A stretch of DNA of 64,000 bases from Lepisosteus oculatus (Eukaryota > Chordata > Actinopteri > Semionotiformes > Lepisosteidae). The DNA lies in contig NC_090697.1 in NCBI RefSeq assembly GCF_040954835.1, forward strand, positions 40,546,788 through 40,610,787, written 5' to 3'. The translations under genes and the position numbers were made by a program. A model generated the notes under the pieces. The model was given only the letters and a program-made list of their open reading frames with translations, was not told the DNA's origin and did not search any database. Each line of letters starts with the position of its first letter. The first letter of the stretch is position 1. Below are positions 25,416 through 39,500 of this stretch, piece after piece.

Positions 25416-25905
25416 ATGTTCTAAATCACTACCTAGTGTTTTATCATTTCCTTTTGCAAAGAAAATCTTACAGTTAATACTTCCATCTTTCTTATAGGAG
25501 CCATGTTGCCTTGAAAAGAGACTTATGAAAAGGTGATGGAAGTTTACAAATATATTTTAAACTTTTTTCTTAACTTTTTTTTTACTATTTGAAAATCATC
25601 AGGTTTGTTTTAATATAATAAGCCTGGAGATTGTGGCTTGACAACCAGGAGATTTGGCATTATTAGTGGGCATTATCCACCCTCCAGCTGGTATATCAAC
25701 ACAGTTATATAAGGAAGCGTCTGGCCCTGCAGCTCATACCTTGAACTTGTGAATCTCTGTTCTCTTGGCCTGAAACAAGATGGAAATCAGGTTTTGTGGT
25801 GATTGGAATTTCCAGTGGAATAAAAGGAGAACTGCTCTACACTTATAGCTTAAAAGTTGTAATAGAATTTCCCATCATTATGGGTGATACATTTCATATC
25901 TAAAC

Positions 25906-26178
25906 CTGGGGCTTTCAATCCTAGCTCTGAGGAATCACACACATGCTGATTTGTGTACTAGCTGTGCTTTTTAATTAGTTAAACTCTTTAATTCATTAAC
26001 TGTATTAACAGTTTACTTGATTTGGAACCTGTGCAAGTTGTTTGCTTCTCAAATGCTGGAGATTTTAAATTACAAACAGCAAGAAACCTCTAACATTTAA
26101 GAGTAGAACAAAAAAATCAGAAGATACTGAGCCATCAGCCACCTGTGAGCGACCAGGATTGGGATCTGGAAACTCCAG
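25906..26178. mobile_element. Small non-autonomous hAT-like DNA element
   Basis: The left end CTGGGGCTTTCAATCCTAGC is echoed in inverted form at the right end (CCAGGATTGGGATCTGGAAA then CTCCAG). TCTAAA is repeated just outside both ends (25,899-25,904 and 26,179-26,184), in keeping with part of an 8-base hAT duplication. The interior is AT-rich with no coding capacity. Confidence 0.5.
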
Positions 26179-27061
26179 TCTAAAGATTATGTTTGTGGAG
26201 ATAATAAGTTATAAATGTAATAATAATTTGTAGCATTTAATTGCAATACATACAGGATTAAGAATATTTATTAAACATCAATTTCCTTATAATTTCTCTA
26301 CATTATTAAAGTAAAGAGCATAGCAAGACTATGATATATAAAGGAGTACTGGTTTCAATCTCATGCAATCTGTTTGATTGTGGGATAATTTAAAAGCAGG
26401 TTTATTTATCCTGTCAAGTCTGACCTTTTCTAGACAGACAACTGCTGTGACTGTGTCTTCAATTTGTCATGAAACTAAAAACCCTGGAGGCTTTCAATTC
26501 CACAAATCCAGCACATCTCTTTGTGTTGTCTTGTTTAGCACAGTGTACTTTCTGAAAGCACCAGTACCACAAAGTGAAATTTTTGGTATAATTTGCAATT
26601 GTTTTTTTTAATGTCTGCCCATTCAATTTACTCACAGTGAAAGGGATATCATTATATTGATTACTTAGGAACATTAGCTGTGTAGAAAGTTAGTTTCTTT
26701 ATTCCTCCTAACAGCTCCTGTATTCACAGGTATATATGGACATCTTATTTGGTGTCTCTTCCTGCTACAGTTATTACTTTTTAATATCTTCAGATACCTG
26801 AATGATAAGATTTTTTCACATGATAAGTTTTGAAGTGCCCTGAGTATACAGTGTAGTTCATATCTGTGTGTGAATTCTTGACATAGTTCATGACAGTATT
26901 AATAAAAATAAATCAATATCATGTTTAACACATGTTTATCTGGCATAATGACGCATCAATATGAATGAGTGATCTACAAGATTTAATCAGTTTATCAGAG
27001 AAAAGGTACAATTATAGCTGTTTTATATGCCTGTGAAGTATATGGTTAATTATGCCACTAA

Positions 27062-27275
27062 ATAATAATAATAACTAATAATTGCTTACACTTATATAAC
27101 GCTTTTCTGGACACTCCACTCAAAGCGCTTTACAGGTAATGGGGATCCCCTCCACCACCACCAATGTGCAGCATCCACCTGGATGATGCGACAGCAGCCA
27201 TAGCGCACCAGAACGCTCAACACACGTCAGCTATCAGAGGGGAGGAGAGCAGAGTAAAGAAGCCAATTCATAGAT
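27062..27275 (-). mobile_element. 5S-derived SINE, 3' fragment (copy 7)
   Basis: Reverse-complement copy of the family 3' half: AATAATAATAATAACTAATA tail, then CTTTTCTGGACACTCCACTC, AAAGCGCTTTACAGGTAATG and a CCACCACCACC run. It ends at AAGCCAATTCATAG. The 5S head is missing. Confidence 0.8.
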
Positions 27276-30250
27276 AAATATATGAATAGCATATGGTCAA
27301 AAAAAACTTTATTTCTAATATAGTGGGGCAGAACCATTTTGCTGAAATCTTTTTTTAAAATTAGAATTATTAAAAAATTTAAAATTAAAACAAATTTAGC
27401 TTGAGAACATTCACAATTATTCATCTTCAAAATCTATATATGTGTATAATGATGTTGTTTAAAAGTTTTTCTGTAATACTTAGCATATAAAATCAAATTA
27501 AATCTACTGCTTTCCCTTCTGTTATATATTATTTATATTGTTTTGAATACTGCAGTCAGAAATACTGCTGAGGGGCTTCTAAGTGTTACTATAACTCTTT
27601 GTCTTCTAGTGTGAATTGCAATGCAGTGGAAATCTACCATGAAATAATATGTGCTGCTAAATTCCAACAAAATATTGAATCTTGAAGTTATGAGTCTTTT
27701 AATTTACCACTTGAGCTTACTGATTGTTCAGAATCCTTCATGAAATGGATTTTTCTAATCTGTTACAGCATAGTTGAATTATTGAAAACTGAAAACGGAA
27801 ATATGAGTTTTGCAGGCACCCCAAAAAATGTCTTATTTCAGTCTGGCCCAATGCTGCTATGAACACCGAGACAGAACAGGTTAATAATTAAAATAAGTAA
27901 ATCAAAAGTCTAAATTGAGCATTAATCATTCAAGACATCATTCTACATGCATAGTTTTTCCCCACACACCGTACGTGTATGTATTTGCAATGCATGTTGT
28001 ATGTATTTCTTTTTTCAGTAAGCCCAATTTTATTTTGTATTAATCTTCTTTTAATATATTTCTGTTGTATTTACAGATTGACCCTCAATCCTGTAAATAC
28101 TACTGATCACCGATGCCTGTGCCAGTCGGTGCCTGAATTTAGGACATTTTATACCTTTGTAAATGTGGGATTAAAAATAATTTATGGTGTTAGTTGCAAT
28201 CCCTATACATATATACCGTAATATGCATTGTAATGGTATTTCATGGCAATCAAATATTTATAAATGTTCAGTAAAGCTATCCTGTCTTAATTATCTACCT
28301 GATGGAACACAATGATAGTCCTATTTGCAGTTTTAAAATAATAAAGACACTGCAATTTACTGCTTCTGTTACATCTTCAAAAATTGTAATTGTGATCTAG
28401 GTTTATTCATCTTTGACTTCACATGGGAAAGAAATGCAACACCTCAAAGAAACTGATTTGAATATTGTCAGAAGCTGATTACATACAACAAAAAGCAGGA
28501 ACAGGGTGCAAAATATTGATGTTATTTCTACACTAAACCACTCTACATACAATGTTAATGACATTTTAAATTCCAAACAATTAGGCTCACAGCTGGATAA
28601 TGAAAAATTAATTAACAATCCTACTTAACAATAAATCACAGAATATAGCGTTAATGTGTACAAATCAGAGTTTGTTATTTGAAACCTTATAGAAATATAG
28701 TCACATTAATTCCAAAAATCAAATGTTTTGCATATGCAGCTATAAATGTAGCAGTTATTAATATATATAGTTATTATATATAGTTCTAGATTAGAATGAA
28801 AATCTTAATCTTAATCTGCAGAAATCAATCAAACACCTTTCACAACAGAAAGGAGGCATAATTATGGAATCTTTTTTCTCTTTTTATGAAATATAGTATC
28901 GGATTTCCATAAATATTGATATAAGAAAGCAAAAATAATCTTCACCACATTGTTCAATTTTCACATTGTTTCATTTTAAATACAAGGCCTTGTTTTAATT
29001 ATGGATAAATTTATATCACCACCATTTTATTCCATGCATGTTATTCATGGTTTTTAGGTTTTATCATTGGTTCTTAAATTCCATGTCCATGCACTATTTT
29101 AGCAAAAATGACTTCTATAAAGTATCTTCATGACCTTTGTCAAGACTAAATGTGCAGCAACTCATACACTCATATTTATATACTGTATGTTTCCAGTTTG
29201 CAGGTTTGATGACATTAGAAATTTCTGCTAATAGTGGATCAGTCGAGCAGCCAGTATAAAAAGATGTTTTGCTGCGTGTTCACAAATGTCTGTGAAACTA
29301 TGAAACCATTCAAGCCACAGCAGTTGACACAGCTCTGTTTGAGGCATACAGTAGGTAGTGGAATTCTGGTATTCTGGAATTCCACTTCCTATTGGTGGTG
29401 TATTTATTTGCCTGTAAACCTTGGAGACTGCTAAATTGATACATTAGCCAGGTATTCAGTGATGCAGCTGACCGAGACACTTGCACCAACAGCCATACTG
29501 TATCTCTTGTGCAGTTGCTTATATCATTCTAATTTCCCATAGCACAGCATAATTATGGAAAGACTCAGTCTGCAGGTTCTTTACAGTTCTCAGGCATTTG
29601 GGGACTCACCATTTGTTGAACTATTCCCATTACTTTGGACACAATAGGTCACTCCTACAAATAGATCATATTTATCTCTAGTTCAGTGGGGTACTGTGTA
29701 TAATAAGTATTTAGAAACATGACATTCTACTAAAATTCACGGTATATGCCAGCATATCAAACTCCAGATTCTCCTTGTACAAAATTCAAAATTCCGAAAT
29801 AGAAAACTTCTGCTGCCTCACTCCTTTTCTGCATGCTGATAGTGTTTCACTGCGATCTAAATAAATACATTTGAGGAAATATTAAAAAAGCCTTAGTGCT
29901 ATTAATAAATCTGTGATTGATAAGTATTCGAAGTAACTACGTTTTTTCTCAATTCAACATTTCCTTACGTTTTTAACGTAACATTTGGCGTTTCGTTTCA
30001 AGTCTATTTGCCACAAAACCTAACATTATTATATAAGTATGATCTCTCTTTTTGTATTCTATACACCAAATAAATTACTAATTAATTTATTTTACTTTTA
30101 AAAAATATAAAAAGCTGTAATTTACAACTCAACCGAAAAAAAGAAAATAATGGAAACGGGTTTAATATTTCGATACAACGCATGAAGTTCAACGATAGAA
30201 TATTATTTATGCGTATTCTTGGTGAAGATTTGAATATGGAAGAGCACTTT
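27276..30250. other. Gene-free stretch upstream of chgb
   Basis: No gene or clear repeat was seen. It should contain distal regulatory sequence of chgb if any is local, but nothing stands out by motif. Confidence 0.5.
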
Positions 30251-30261
30251 CCTGGGGGTGA

Positions 30262-30420
30262 GGGGGGGGGGGGGGGGTTAATGACGCAGGTCACGAGTAA
30301 AAGAGAAGCCTCCCACGCCTTTTCAAGCAGTAGCTTGTTTCATGTGCCTCCCCCCTGTTTATATCAAAGCAGAAGGAGCCTGCCTGCTGTAGTGAGCAGG
30401 AGACCCTCGATGTAAAGCCT
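30262..30420 (+). promoter_or_regulatory. Putative chgb core promoter
   Basis: Ahead of the chgb start codon lie a run of 16 G (30,262-30,277), a CRE-like TGACGCAGGTCA at 30,282-30,293 and a TATA-like TTTATAT at 30,358-30,364. That TATA would place transcription start near 30,390 and leave a 5' UTR of about 155 bases before the ATG at 30,548. Mammalian chromogranin genes are driven by a proximal CRE plus a TATA box; here the CRE is an imperfect half-site. The transcription start itself is inferred. Confidence 0.5.
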
Positions 30421-30547
30421 TCGGTGGAAGACGACGCAGTTGACTAGTGTCGCGTCTGACTTATTTACTCGCTTAGCACTGATAACATCGGGGAAAACAA
30501 CAACAATAATATCCTGCGAAAAATAAGAGTTGCAGCACTTTATCATA

Positions 30548-33500
30548 ATGAAGCTTATGATTCTTGTTTTTCTTGCGGTTTCTTTCCTCGGAGGTAGGAA
30601 AGCAGACTTATAGTTCCATTCGTATTAAAACTTCCTTTCGACTTCATGCGTATTGAAAAGGAGTATCGTGCTTTCAGCACCGTGGACAGCAGACATGTTC
30701 AAGGGTTATTTTAGAGATATGGTGCAGCTCGCGTAGATGAGATTCAAAGTTGAAATACCTTTTGTACACCAAAAGAATTGTGTTATTTAATTTATATATA
30801 TATATAAATGTGTGTTTGTTTTGCTTATCACGATTCCATATTAAGCTTGTACCTTTTTACATTTTTACATTTATGGCACTTTTGCTACTGCATGCTGAAG
30901 ATGGATTGTATAAGAACAGGATAATATATAGTTTACAAAATGTAGGTTAAACCTTACAAAACGTATTACAATAGCACAATCTCTTTCCTTACAGTAGCCG
31001 CGGTAGTTACAGAAGCAGTAGCAGAAGCAGTGTCAGTGATAGTGGTATAACCACTTTTAGGGCTATCATAAATGTATAGGTTAATTTTAAACATGTTTTT
31101 TAATTTGTGCTTGACAGATATCTCATCTGTGCCTATCGAGAAAGAAAGAAAGAAGGAGGATTTGGTATGTTTTCATTCCTCTTAAACTTCATAATCTAAG
31201 GAATTCTTAAAAAAACAGGACTTGTACTCCTGCTGCTAAAACAGGAATATATTAAATAACGAATATATTTGTATTTAATTTTAGGTCACTCGTTGCATTG
31301 CCGAAGTAATTTCCAACGCACTTTCAAAACCAAACGCTGCTCCTGTCGATCCAGAATGCAAAGAAATTATTAAAACGGGTAAGTTCAGAACAGCTTTGAC
31401 TCGTTATTTGAAACTTCAGCAATCAAATGAACTTAATTGAATTGAAGTTGTAATGCGAACAAACGTTTTCGATAGCACCTTTTGGACTTGCCAATGTGTG
31501 AGAAATTAAGAATGTTGAATTCAATTTGTATTAAAATATTAGTCCTTAAATATTTATATGAGCTGTTTATATGGATTTATAGAACAAGTATCATACACCA
31601 ATTGTCTTTATCATTCATTCTTCTGCTGCATTATTATTTTATAGAACCATTTCTTTATACAAATAACTAAAGTAGTGTTTAGGAGCAGTGATATGCAGAA
31701 ATATTAATATGTCCAAAATTCTATGTCTAAAATGGTCTAATTGTATATATCCCAGACAGCTCAAGTCTTGCACTCCAAATGTGAGATGCATTTGTACCTT
31801 GTCTTGCATTTCCACTGCATTAAATCTCCCAGAGAACTCACACTAGCTTCCAGACAGATTACTGTAATTTGTGTAGTGCTCTGCTCTGGATGTGTTACTA
31901 ACTTTGATTTGCACATTGTATTGACTGTATACTATATGTCAATTGCACTAGATGAAGTATAAAATGGTTTTAGCTGGGGCTAGTTGTGTGTTAGCAATTT
32001 GATAGAAATCTCACTTACATATCTTATTCTTCATAATAGTCCCATGTTATGTATTTATATACTGTATCTACTCTATTTAAAATCATTAAGTGATTATTAA
32101 CAAATCTGGTATTATGTATGTGGGCATGACATAGAAAAAATAATAATAGGAAAATGTTGTCTGTAGTCTCCTGGTATCGTCAAAAACATATAATTAAATT
32201 ATTTATTTAACAAGCTCAGCTTATCCTGAGTGAACAAGCACTAACAGATTACAGATCATTGTATTCTAAACATCTAAACAGCAAAATAAAGCAATATTTC
32301 AAGCAATTCCATTATTTACCCAGTGTTAGGACCTTCTTGACACTACGGTATTCTTTTTGAGTGAGACGCATTTCTAAGAAACTATCAATTTAATCAATAA
32401 TATATTCGTAACATCAGTTTCTATGGTCTTCTGTACTTTTTCACACATCAACCAGTGCTTTTAGAAAATGAACATCTTTACCCCTCATGGGAGCCTATTA
32501 TTTAGACTGATATCACTTGGATCATGAGCTGGTCCCAAGTCCACTGACACGTCCAGGCAGCCTATATCTTCAGTAAGGGTTGCATACAAGAGTCAGAGGG
32601 GGGGAAACCAGAGTTATAATAATAATTTGGAAAGTGCTTAAAGCAATTTCGCAAGGCTTCTGAGACTCATGTGTTTTTGTATTTATAAATAAGGCACACA
32701 TTTTAGAATGTAGGCACAAAACCCTAGTATCTTAAAACTGTTGATATGTTTGAATGCTAATCATAGTTAATATTTCTAAAAACTGCATCTCTAAGACCTT
32801 CAAGTAATATTGAATCAAAACATTTTCTTAAAACCATAGTGTGCTGTCATTATGAATTATATCAATTGCTTGGTGCTAAATGAATATCATAATTCAACGT
32901 GGTGTTTCTACAAAAGCAGCAGAGGTCACCAAGGGTGTTGTTTATTCTTGGGCAGTTTTTTTCATAATGTTCTGAGAAATATTTGGAATTCCAGGGCATG
33001 AATGAAAACAATGAGAAATATGATCACTGAACTTGAAAGATATAATAAAATTGTCTGTGCCATTTCCATCTCAGGCATGTATCTACTTCCAATGTAGTAT
33101 ATACAGTACAATAAAATATGAGATCGTATTTTAGCTAAAGAAATTGTGCTGATTTACAAATCAGATGGATGCATAAACCATTAATGTTCATCTAAATTGC
33201 TTTTGCTTCACATAAAATACATTTTTAATGGTATTCTATTTTGTCTTAGGAATGCTGTTAGACTGAGATGTATTTTCTGTTTCATGCCTCTTTTTCCACA
33301 TTCATGATATTGTATTGGCAGAATAGTTAAAATGAGGCTGTGTATTACAAGTTATATTGCAATATTCACTCTCACATAAGAGAGAAGTAATTTATGTATC
33401 TCCAGTGTTTGTCTCCTATGACTCTGAGCAATGTTCGGACCGTTGTTATGATATTGTCATAAAAGAATACCCTAATTCTAATAGCTGCAAAGAACTCCAA

Positions 33501-36500
33501 GACTTTATGACTGTTTAAACTGGTGAAGATCCCACTCTCAAATCTCACGTAAAATGTAGTCATGAAGCACAATGCTCACAAACTATATGCTAGAATTGTC
33601 TTATGAAGTTGTGAGTCAGGTTTGCCACTTCATTTTCAGAATCCAGACTACTCTTCTCTCAGCTGAACTTCTACTGGCTTTTATTCTTTCAGACCTCTTC
33701 GTTACTGTTGTTATACAGTAAATGATCCTCTTCTTCTTATATAAGTGTATTAGAATTGACACACCTTAGCTTTCTAGTATTATTGTCTCCTTCCAACTTA
33801 ATTAGGTGACTCTAGCCAGTCAATCCACAATGTTTCACCCCCAGCAATTTAATCATATCAGGCAGGACATCACTTGACCCAGCTACTTGCTCCATCTTTG
33901 TCATTCCCTCTTTCCATCTTCTTTTCCTTGCTGCCTGCTCTGTGTCAAACCATACAGCATCTTCCAGACTGTATCTATTTGATTTTTCAGCTCCACATGC
34001 AGCTCTACATTGGAGTCTTGTTTCACTTTCCTTAATGTTTTTTTCACTCTATGAGCTCTTGTGAACTCTTCACTCTTTTGTATTGTTCATTCCAGTTCTC
34101 TTTCTTGCCTCCGCCTTCTACTTAAACCCCTGTACCTCTTTGTTCTGCCACCACTCATCTCTATTTCTTGGTTTCCCATATGTTCCTCACCCACACACTC
34201 CTCATCTACTGCAGTTACACAAACTCTCTGAATATAGTTCCACTCCTCATCTGCTGTGCCTAATGGCCTCCTGCTCCTGCTGAGCTCTTTTAAATGTTAT
34301 TAAATGCTTCACAGCTTTAGTGTTTGCAACACTTCATCGGCTTCTCTTTCAGAATGTTAAAGGATGCTCTTATTTCATTTGCTTTAAATATCAAAGTTAA
34401 ATTTAGAACCGACTAAAACCTGTGGCTCATCTACTTTTTAGATTTTTTTAAAAAAAATCTAAAAAAAAGTAAACATTTTTTCTCAATACCTTTTAAAAAT
34501 AAATCCTAAACAAGACATCATAACGTTAACTATAAGTAAAACTAGTCCAAATCATGCCAGTAATTCTAAGCCCCTGTTAAGAATTTCAGCACATTTCATA
34601 CAACCAACTCATTTTATATTTTCTTCAAAGAAGCTCTTTTAATGAAAATTAGTCAAACATAAAAATAACACATATTAAATATTAAATTGATAAATAAGGC
34701 CAAAAATTCTGTAGTAGTAAACTGTATCCTAAGCAAAGAGAGCTAACTTTGTGTAAGTTCCATTTTTGATTCACAACAGATTTTCAATTGTGCTAAACAT
34801 ATGACGACTGTATGTAATTTTCCTCCATTCTCTGTTGCTTGGACACTTACAAAAGGCTTCCTTTATGTGCCCATTTAGGTTCAAAACATGAAATAGCAGA
34901 AAAGAAAAGCAATGAAGAGGTTGTTCATTTTGATGGGTTCCATAGTCCAGAGCCTGAAGAGCACTTGCAAACACACCAAGAAGAAATCAAAGAAGTAGAA
35001 CCTGAGGAAAAAAGGAGCCTCCATGAGGAAAACCACAAGGAAAAGAACTATGTAACAGGAGACAAAAGAAGTGAGGAAATAGTCAGGAGACAGGAGGAAA
35101 ACAAGCATCACAATTTCGAGGACAAAAGGCACATTTCAGAGAGTGGAGAAGAAAATGATGATGAATTTTCCAAACGCAGCCACCACAGTTGGCTAGCAGA
35201 CAAAAAGCACAGAAGTGAGGAGGATTCTCAAGGATTGAGTGAGGAAGACAGTAAAAGCTCTCACTACATGCCGAGTCAAAGGAGTGATGAGGAATATGAG
35301 GATGAAAGTGCCCATGAGGCCCACCACCTGAAAAGATCAGAGGAGACAGAAGACAGTGAAGAGAGGGAAAAGCGCCGATATGGAGGCCACAAGCATTACC
35401 ACAGAAAGCACAAAAAGAACAGTGATTCCTCCAGTGAAAGAACAAGTGAAGAGTTAGAGGATGAGGAGTTTCACTCAGAGGAGAAAAGGCATTATACAGG
35501 GGACGAACACAAGCATTACGAAGAGGAGAAGAGGGATTTAAGGGGTGATGAACACTGGGAAGACCGAAGACATGACTATGCAGAAAGTACACAACATGTG
35601 ACAGAGAAAAGGCATCACTGGGGAGACAATGAAGAGAAGAAGCACAACAGTGAGGAGAAGAGGCAGTCCTTAGAAGAAAGTGAGGAGCAGGAGGAGAAAC
35701 GCCATCATGGGGCAAAGAGACACCACTCAGAGGAGGTTAAAAGATATCATATTGAAGATAAGAGACCCATGTGGGATGATAGTGAAGAAGAGGTAGATAA
35801 ACACCACCATGAAGAAAAGAGACACCATTACAAAGATAGCCAAGAGAGCAAAAGATACCATAGCTTTGACAGAAAGCACAGTGGGGAGCAGGAGGAAGAT
35901 AAACATCACTCTAAATATAAGAGATACCATTCAGAAGAAGTGGGAGTAGAGGAAGAGGAAGAGGAAGAGAAGAGACACCACAGCACTGAGAAAAGACACT
36001 TTTTGGAGGAACCAGAAAGAAATAAGAAATACTTGGAAGAAAAAAGACACAGTATAGAAGAGAGTGAGGAAAATGAAAAAATACACCATGGAAACAAGAG
36101 AGGATACTTCAAAGACAGCAGAGAAGATAAAAAGCACCATGGGAAAAGACAGTCGTCTGAAGAAAGTGAAGAAGAAACACATCACAGACAAGCCAACAAC
36201 CCCTATGCAGAGGAACGAGACAAGGAGGAGAAAAGACATCTCAAAGAAAAGCCTTTTTTAGACACTGAGGAAAAATGGCATAGTGCAGAAGCAAAGAAAA
36301 ATGCTGAAGATTTTGAAGATGAGGAAAAACGTTACCTTTCAGAAGAAAGTGAAGAGGAAGAGGAACCACAAGGTAGAGAAGAAAAGAGGCACCATTATGA
36401 GGACAGCAAAGAAGAAGAATTTAAAAGGCACAATCTTGAAGAGGATAAGGAGCTGAAAGAGTGGCGTCAACCATCTGAAAAGAGACATTACATGGAAGAG

Positions 36501-39500
36501 ACAGAGAAAAGGCATCACAGTGAGTATAAAAGACCCCAAAGTGAAGATGAGGAAGAAGACAAAAAAGAACAAACTTTAAGATTTCTTGAGGAGCAGAAAC
36601 GAAACCAAGAAGAGCAACAGCTTGTGAGCGAGGAAGAAGACAGGTTTGAGAAAAGGTCTCCTTGGGAGTACCGTGGATACTATCACCCAGCATGGTGGAA
36701 GAGAAGTTATGAGAAAAGAAATGGCCTGAGAGAGGACAGCCTTGAAAATGAAGAAGAAAAACGACATCTGGTAGAGAGGCGTCAGTACCCAGGAACTGAA
36801 GAAGATTGGTGGGACAAGAGGCAAGCAGACATGGACTATGGACATCAGGTTTATGAGGAGAAAATGAATTATGCCTTTCCTCATCACTTCAAGGAGAAAA
36901 GGCCCTATCCAAGTCATAGGATGGATGAACTAGCCAAGTTACTGAACTACAAAAAAGCAGGAGAACTTCCTGAGCTTTCTGAGGCTGAGGAAAAGAAGAG
37001 AAGCCTTCATCAAAGACCTCTCACCCCAGAAGAGGTAACATTTTTTAAATTTATTTGACTACTGCTACCACAAAACATATTTCATTAGTATAAAAGTGTA
37101 ATTGATTTATACATAGGAATTCTGGGTATGATGAAGTATGTAGGAATACGTAGGAATTCTGAATATGACGACAGTGATTATTTAGCAGCACCTCAGTGGT
37201 AGGGTGTAAAACAGAAAGGAAATGGAGATTTCAACTTTAAAATAAAAAAAAACATTTCTAAAATGTACAGAAAATATAATTAATAAGGGTAATTATTCAA
37301 TGGCACTAGCAATGTTATTACCAGTATTACTAGTTTTAGAACCAAGATGTAATAGGATATTGTCTCATCTATTGTACTGATTTAGTTAAGTAGATACAGT
37401 AGGTTTAAGGTAACTAAGTCTATCAAAACACATTTGCTATATTGCTCATGATAAAAAACTTTTCATTGTAGAAATATTAGTTTTTTTCTTCTTTTAAGAT
37501 GCATTCACTAATAGAAGGCACAATTGCTCTTCTGTAGAGAAAAGAATTTGTGCACTCATTGGATCTGTACCCGCTACTCTGATTTTTATGACTGAACTTG
37601 CAAGTTGGTTAAACAATTGAAGTGCTTGAACCTGGACTGTCAAGCTCTCCCACTGGGCTATCGACTGAATTGAGTACTACGACATTGCACAATATTTGTT
37701 ACTAAGTTTGCAGCTAGTACCAGCATAAATGCTATAGTTTACTGCATGTAAGTCATTAGTCTTGATTCTTGGACCTCTAGTGTCAGGAAACTGTCTTATG
37801 CATAATCTCCCCTTACCATTTCATTTGCCTCTAATTATTTAGTATTTTTGCTACATTTAATATAAGAAATTCATCCAAAACCCAACAATGAAGACTTTAC
37901 TGAGAAAGTAACAGGGAATGAAGGTGTGAAGTAGCAACACCTGAAACCATGCAACATCCTTATAAAATACTAAACATTTTAAGCACAATTTAACTAAATG
38001 AAATTATGAAGATGAAAACCAATCTGTTGTGGCAATTAGTAATGGTGGTGTAGGAATTATCATTTGAAATCTATATATATATAATTCCCATATTGGGAAT
38101 TCTTTAAGTGGAGCATTTGCCAATATAAAGTTAACTATTCAAGAATAATCAATTTCGAAATCATAAAAAGAGGAAACAAAAGAATGATGTTGATATATGA
38201 TAATTCCTTTTGTTGGATTAGTTCTTATTTTGTCAATTCATAAACTGTAACTTATACTGTATATATACAGTGCCTTGCGAAAGTTTTCGGCCCCCTTGAA
38301 CTTTTCAACCTTTTGCCACATTTCAGGCTTCAAACATAAAGATATAAATTTTTTATTTTATGTGAAGAATCACCAACAAGTGGGACACAATTGTGAAGTG
38401 GAACGAAATCTATTGGATTTTTGAAACTTTTTTAACTAATAAAAAAAATGAAAAGTGGGGCGTGCAAAATTATTCGGCCCCCTTGCGTTAATACTTTGTA
38501 GAGCCACCTTTTGCTGCGATTACAGCTGCAAGTCGCTTGGTGTATGTCTCTATCAGTTTTGCACATCGAGAGACTGAAATTCTTGCCCATTCTTCCTTGC
38601 AAAACAGCTCGAGCTCAGTGAGGTTGGATGGAGAGCGTTTCTGAACAGCAGTTTTCAGCTCTTTCCACAGATTCTCGATTGGATTCAGGTCTGGACTTTG
38701 ACTTGGCCATTCAAACACCTGGATACGTTTATTTGTGAACCATTCCTTTGTAGATTTTGCTGTATGTTTGGGATCATTGTCTTGTTGGAAGATAAATCTC
38801 CGTCCCAGTTTCAGGTCTTTTGCAGACTCCAACAGGTTTTCATCCAGAATGGTCCTGTATTTGGCTGCATCCATCTTCCCCTCAATTTTAACCATCTTCC
38901 CTGTCCCTGCTGAAGAAAAGCAGGCCCAAACCATGATGCTGCCACCACCATGTTTGACAGTGGGGATGGTGTGTTGAGGGTGATGAGCTGTGTTGCTTTT
39001 ACGCCAAACATATCGTTTTGCATTGTGGCCAAAAAGTTCAATTTTGGTTTCATCTGACCAGAGCACCTCCACATGTTTGGGGTGTCTCCCAGGTGGCTTG
39101 TGGCAAACTTTAGACGAGACTTTTTATGGATATCTTTGAGAAATGGCTTTCTTCTTGCCACTCTTCCATAAAGGCCAGATTTGTACAGTGTAAGACTGAT
39201 TGTTGTCCTATGGACAGACTCTCCCACCTCAGCTGTAGTTCTCTGCAGTTCATCCAGAGTGATCATGGGCCTCTTGGCTGCATCTCTGATCAGTCTTCTC
39301 CTTGTCTGAGCTGAAAGTTTAGAGGGACGGCCAGGTCTTGGTAGATTTGCAGTGGTCTGATACTCCTTCCATTTCAAGATGATCGCACAGTGCTCCTTGG
39401 GATGTTTGAAGCTTGGGAAATCTTTTTGTATCCAAATCCGGCTTTAAACTTCTCCACAACAGTATTACGGACCTGCCTGGTGTGTTCCTTGGTCTTCATG

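Noticed and set aside
28422-28445. GGGAAAGAAATGCAACACCT, similar to the terminal repeat at 17,050
   Set aside because: Only about 17 bases agree and there is no second end or transposase remnant nearby, so I cannot call an element.
30182-30415. 77-residue plus-strand frame ahead of chgb
   Set aside because: It crosses the G-run and promoter motifs, ends before the chgb start and has no family likeness.
35083-35715. 210-residue open frame on the minus strand, rich in Ser, His, Pro and Leu
   Set aside because: It is the complement of the purine-rich chgb exon 4; its composition follows from that and nothing else supports it.
38083-38101. Palindrome AATTCCCATATTGGGAATT
   Set aside because: Short and isolated; no partner or known factor site beyond chance.
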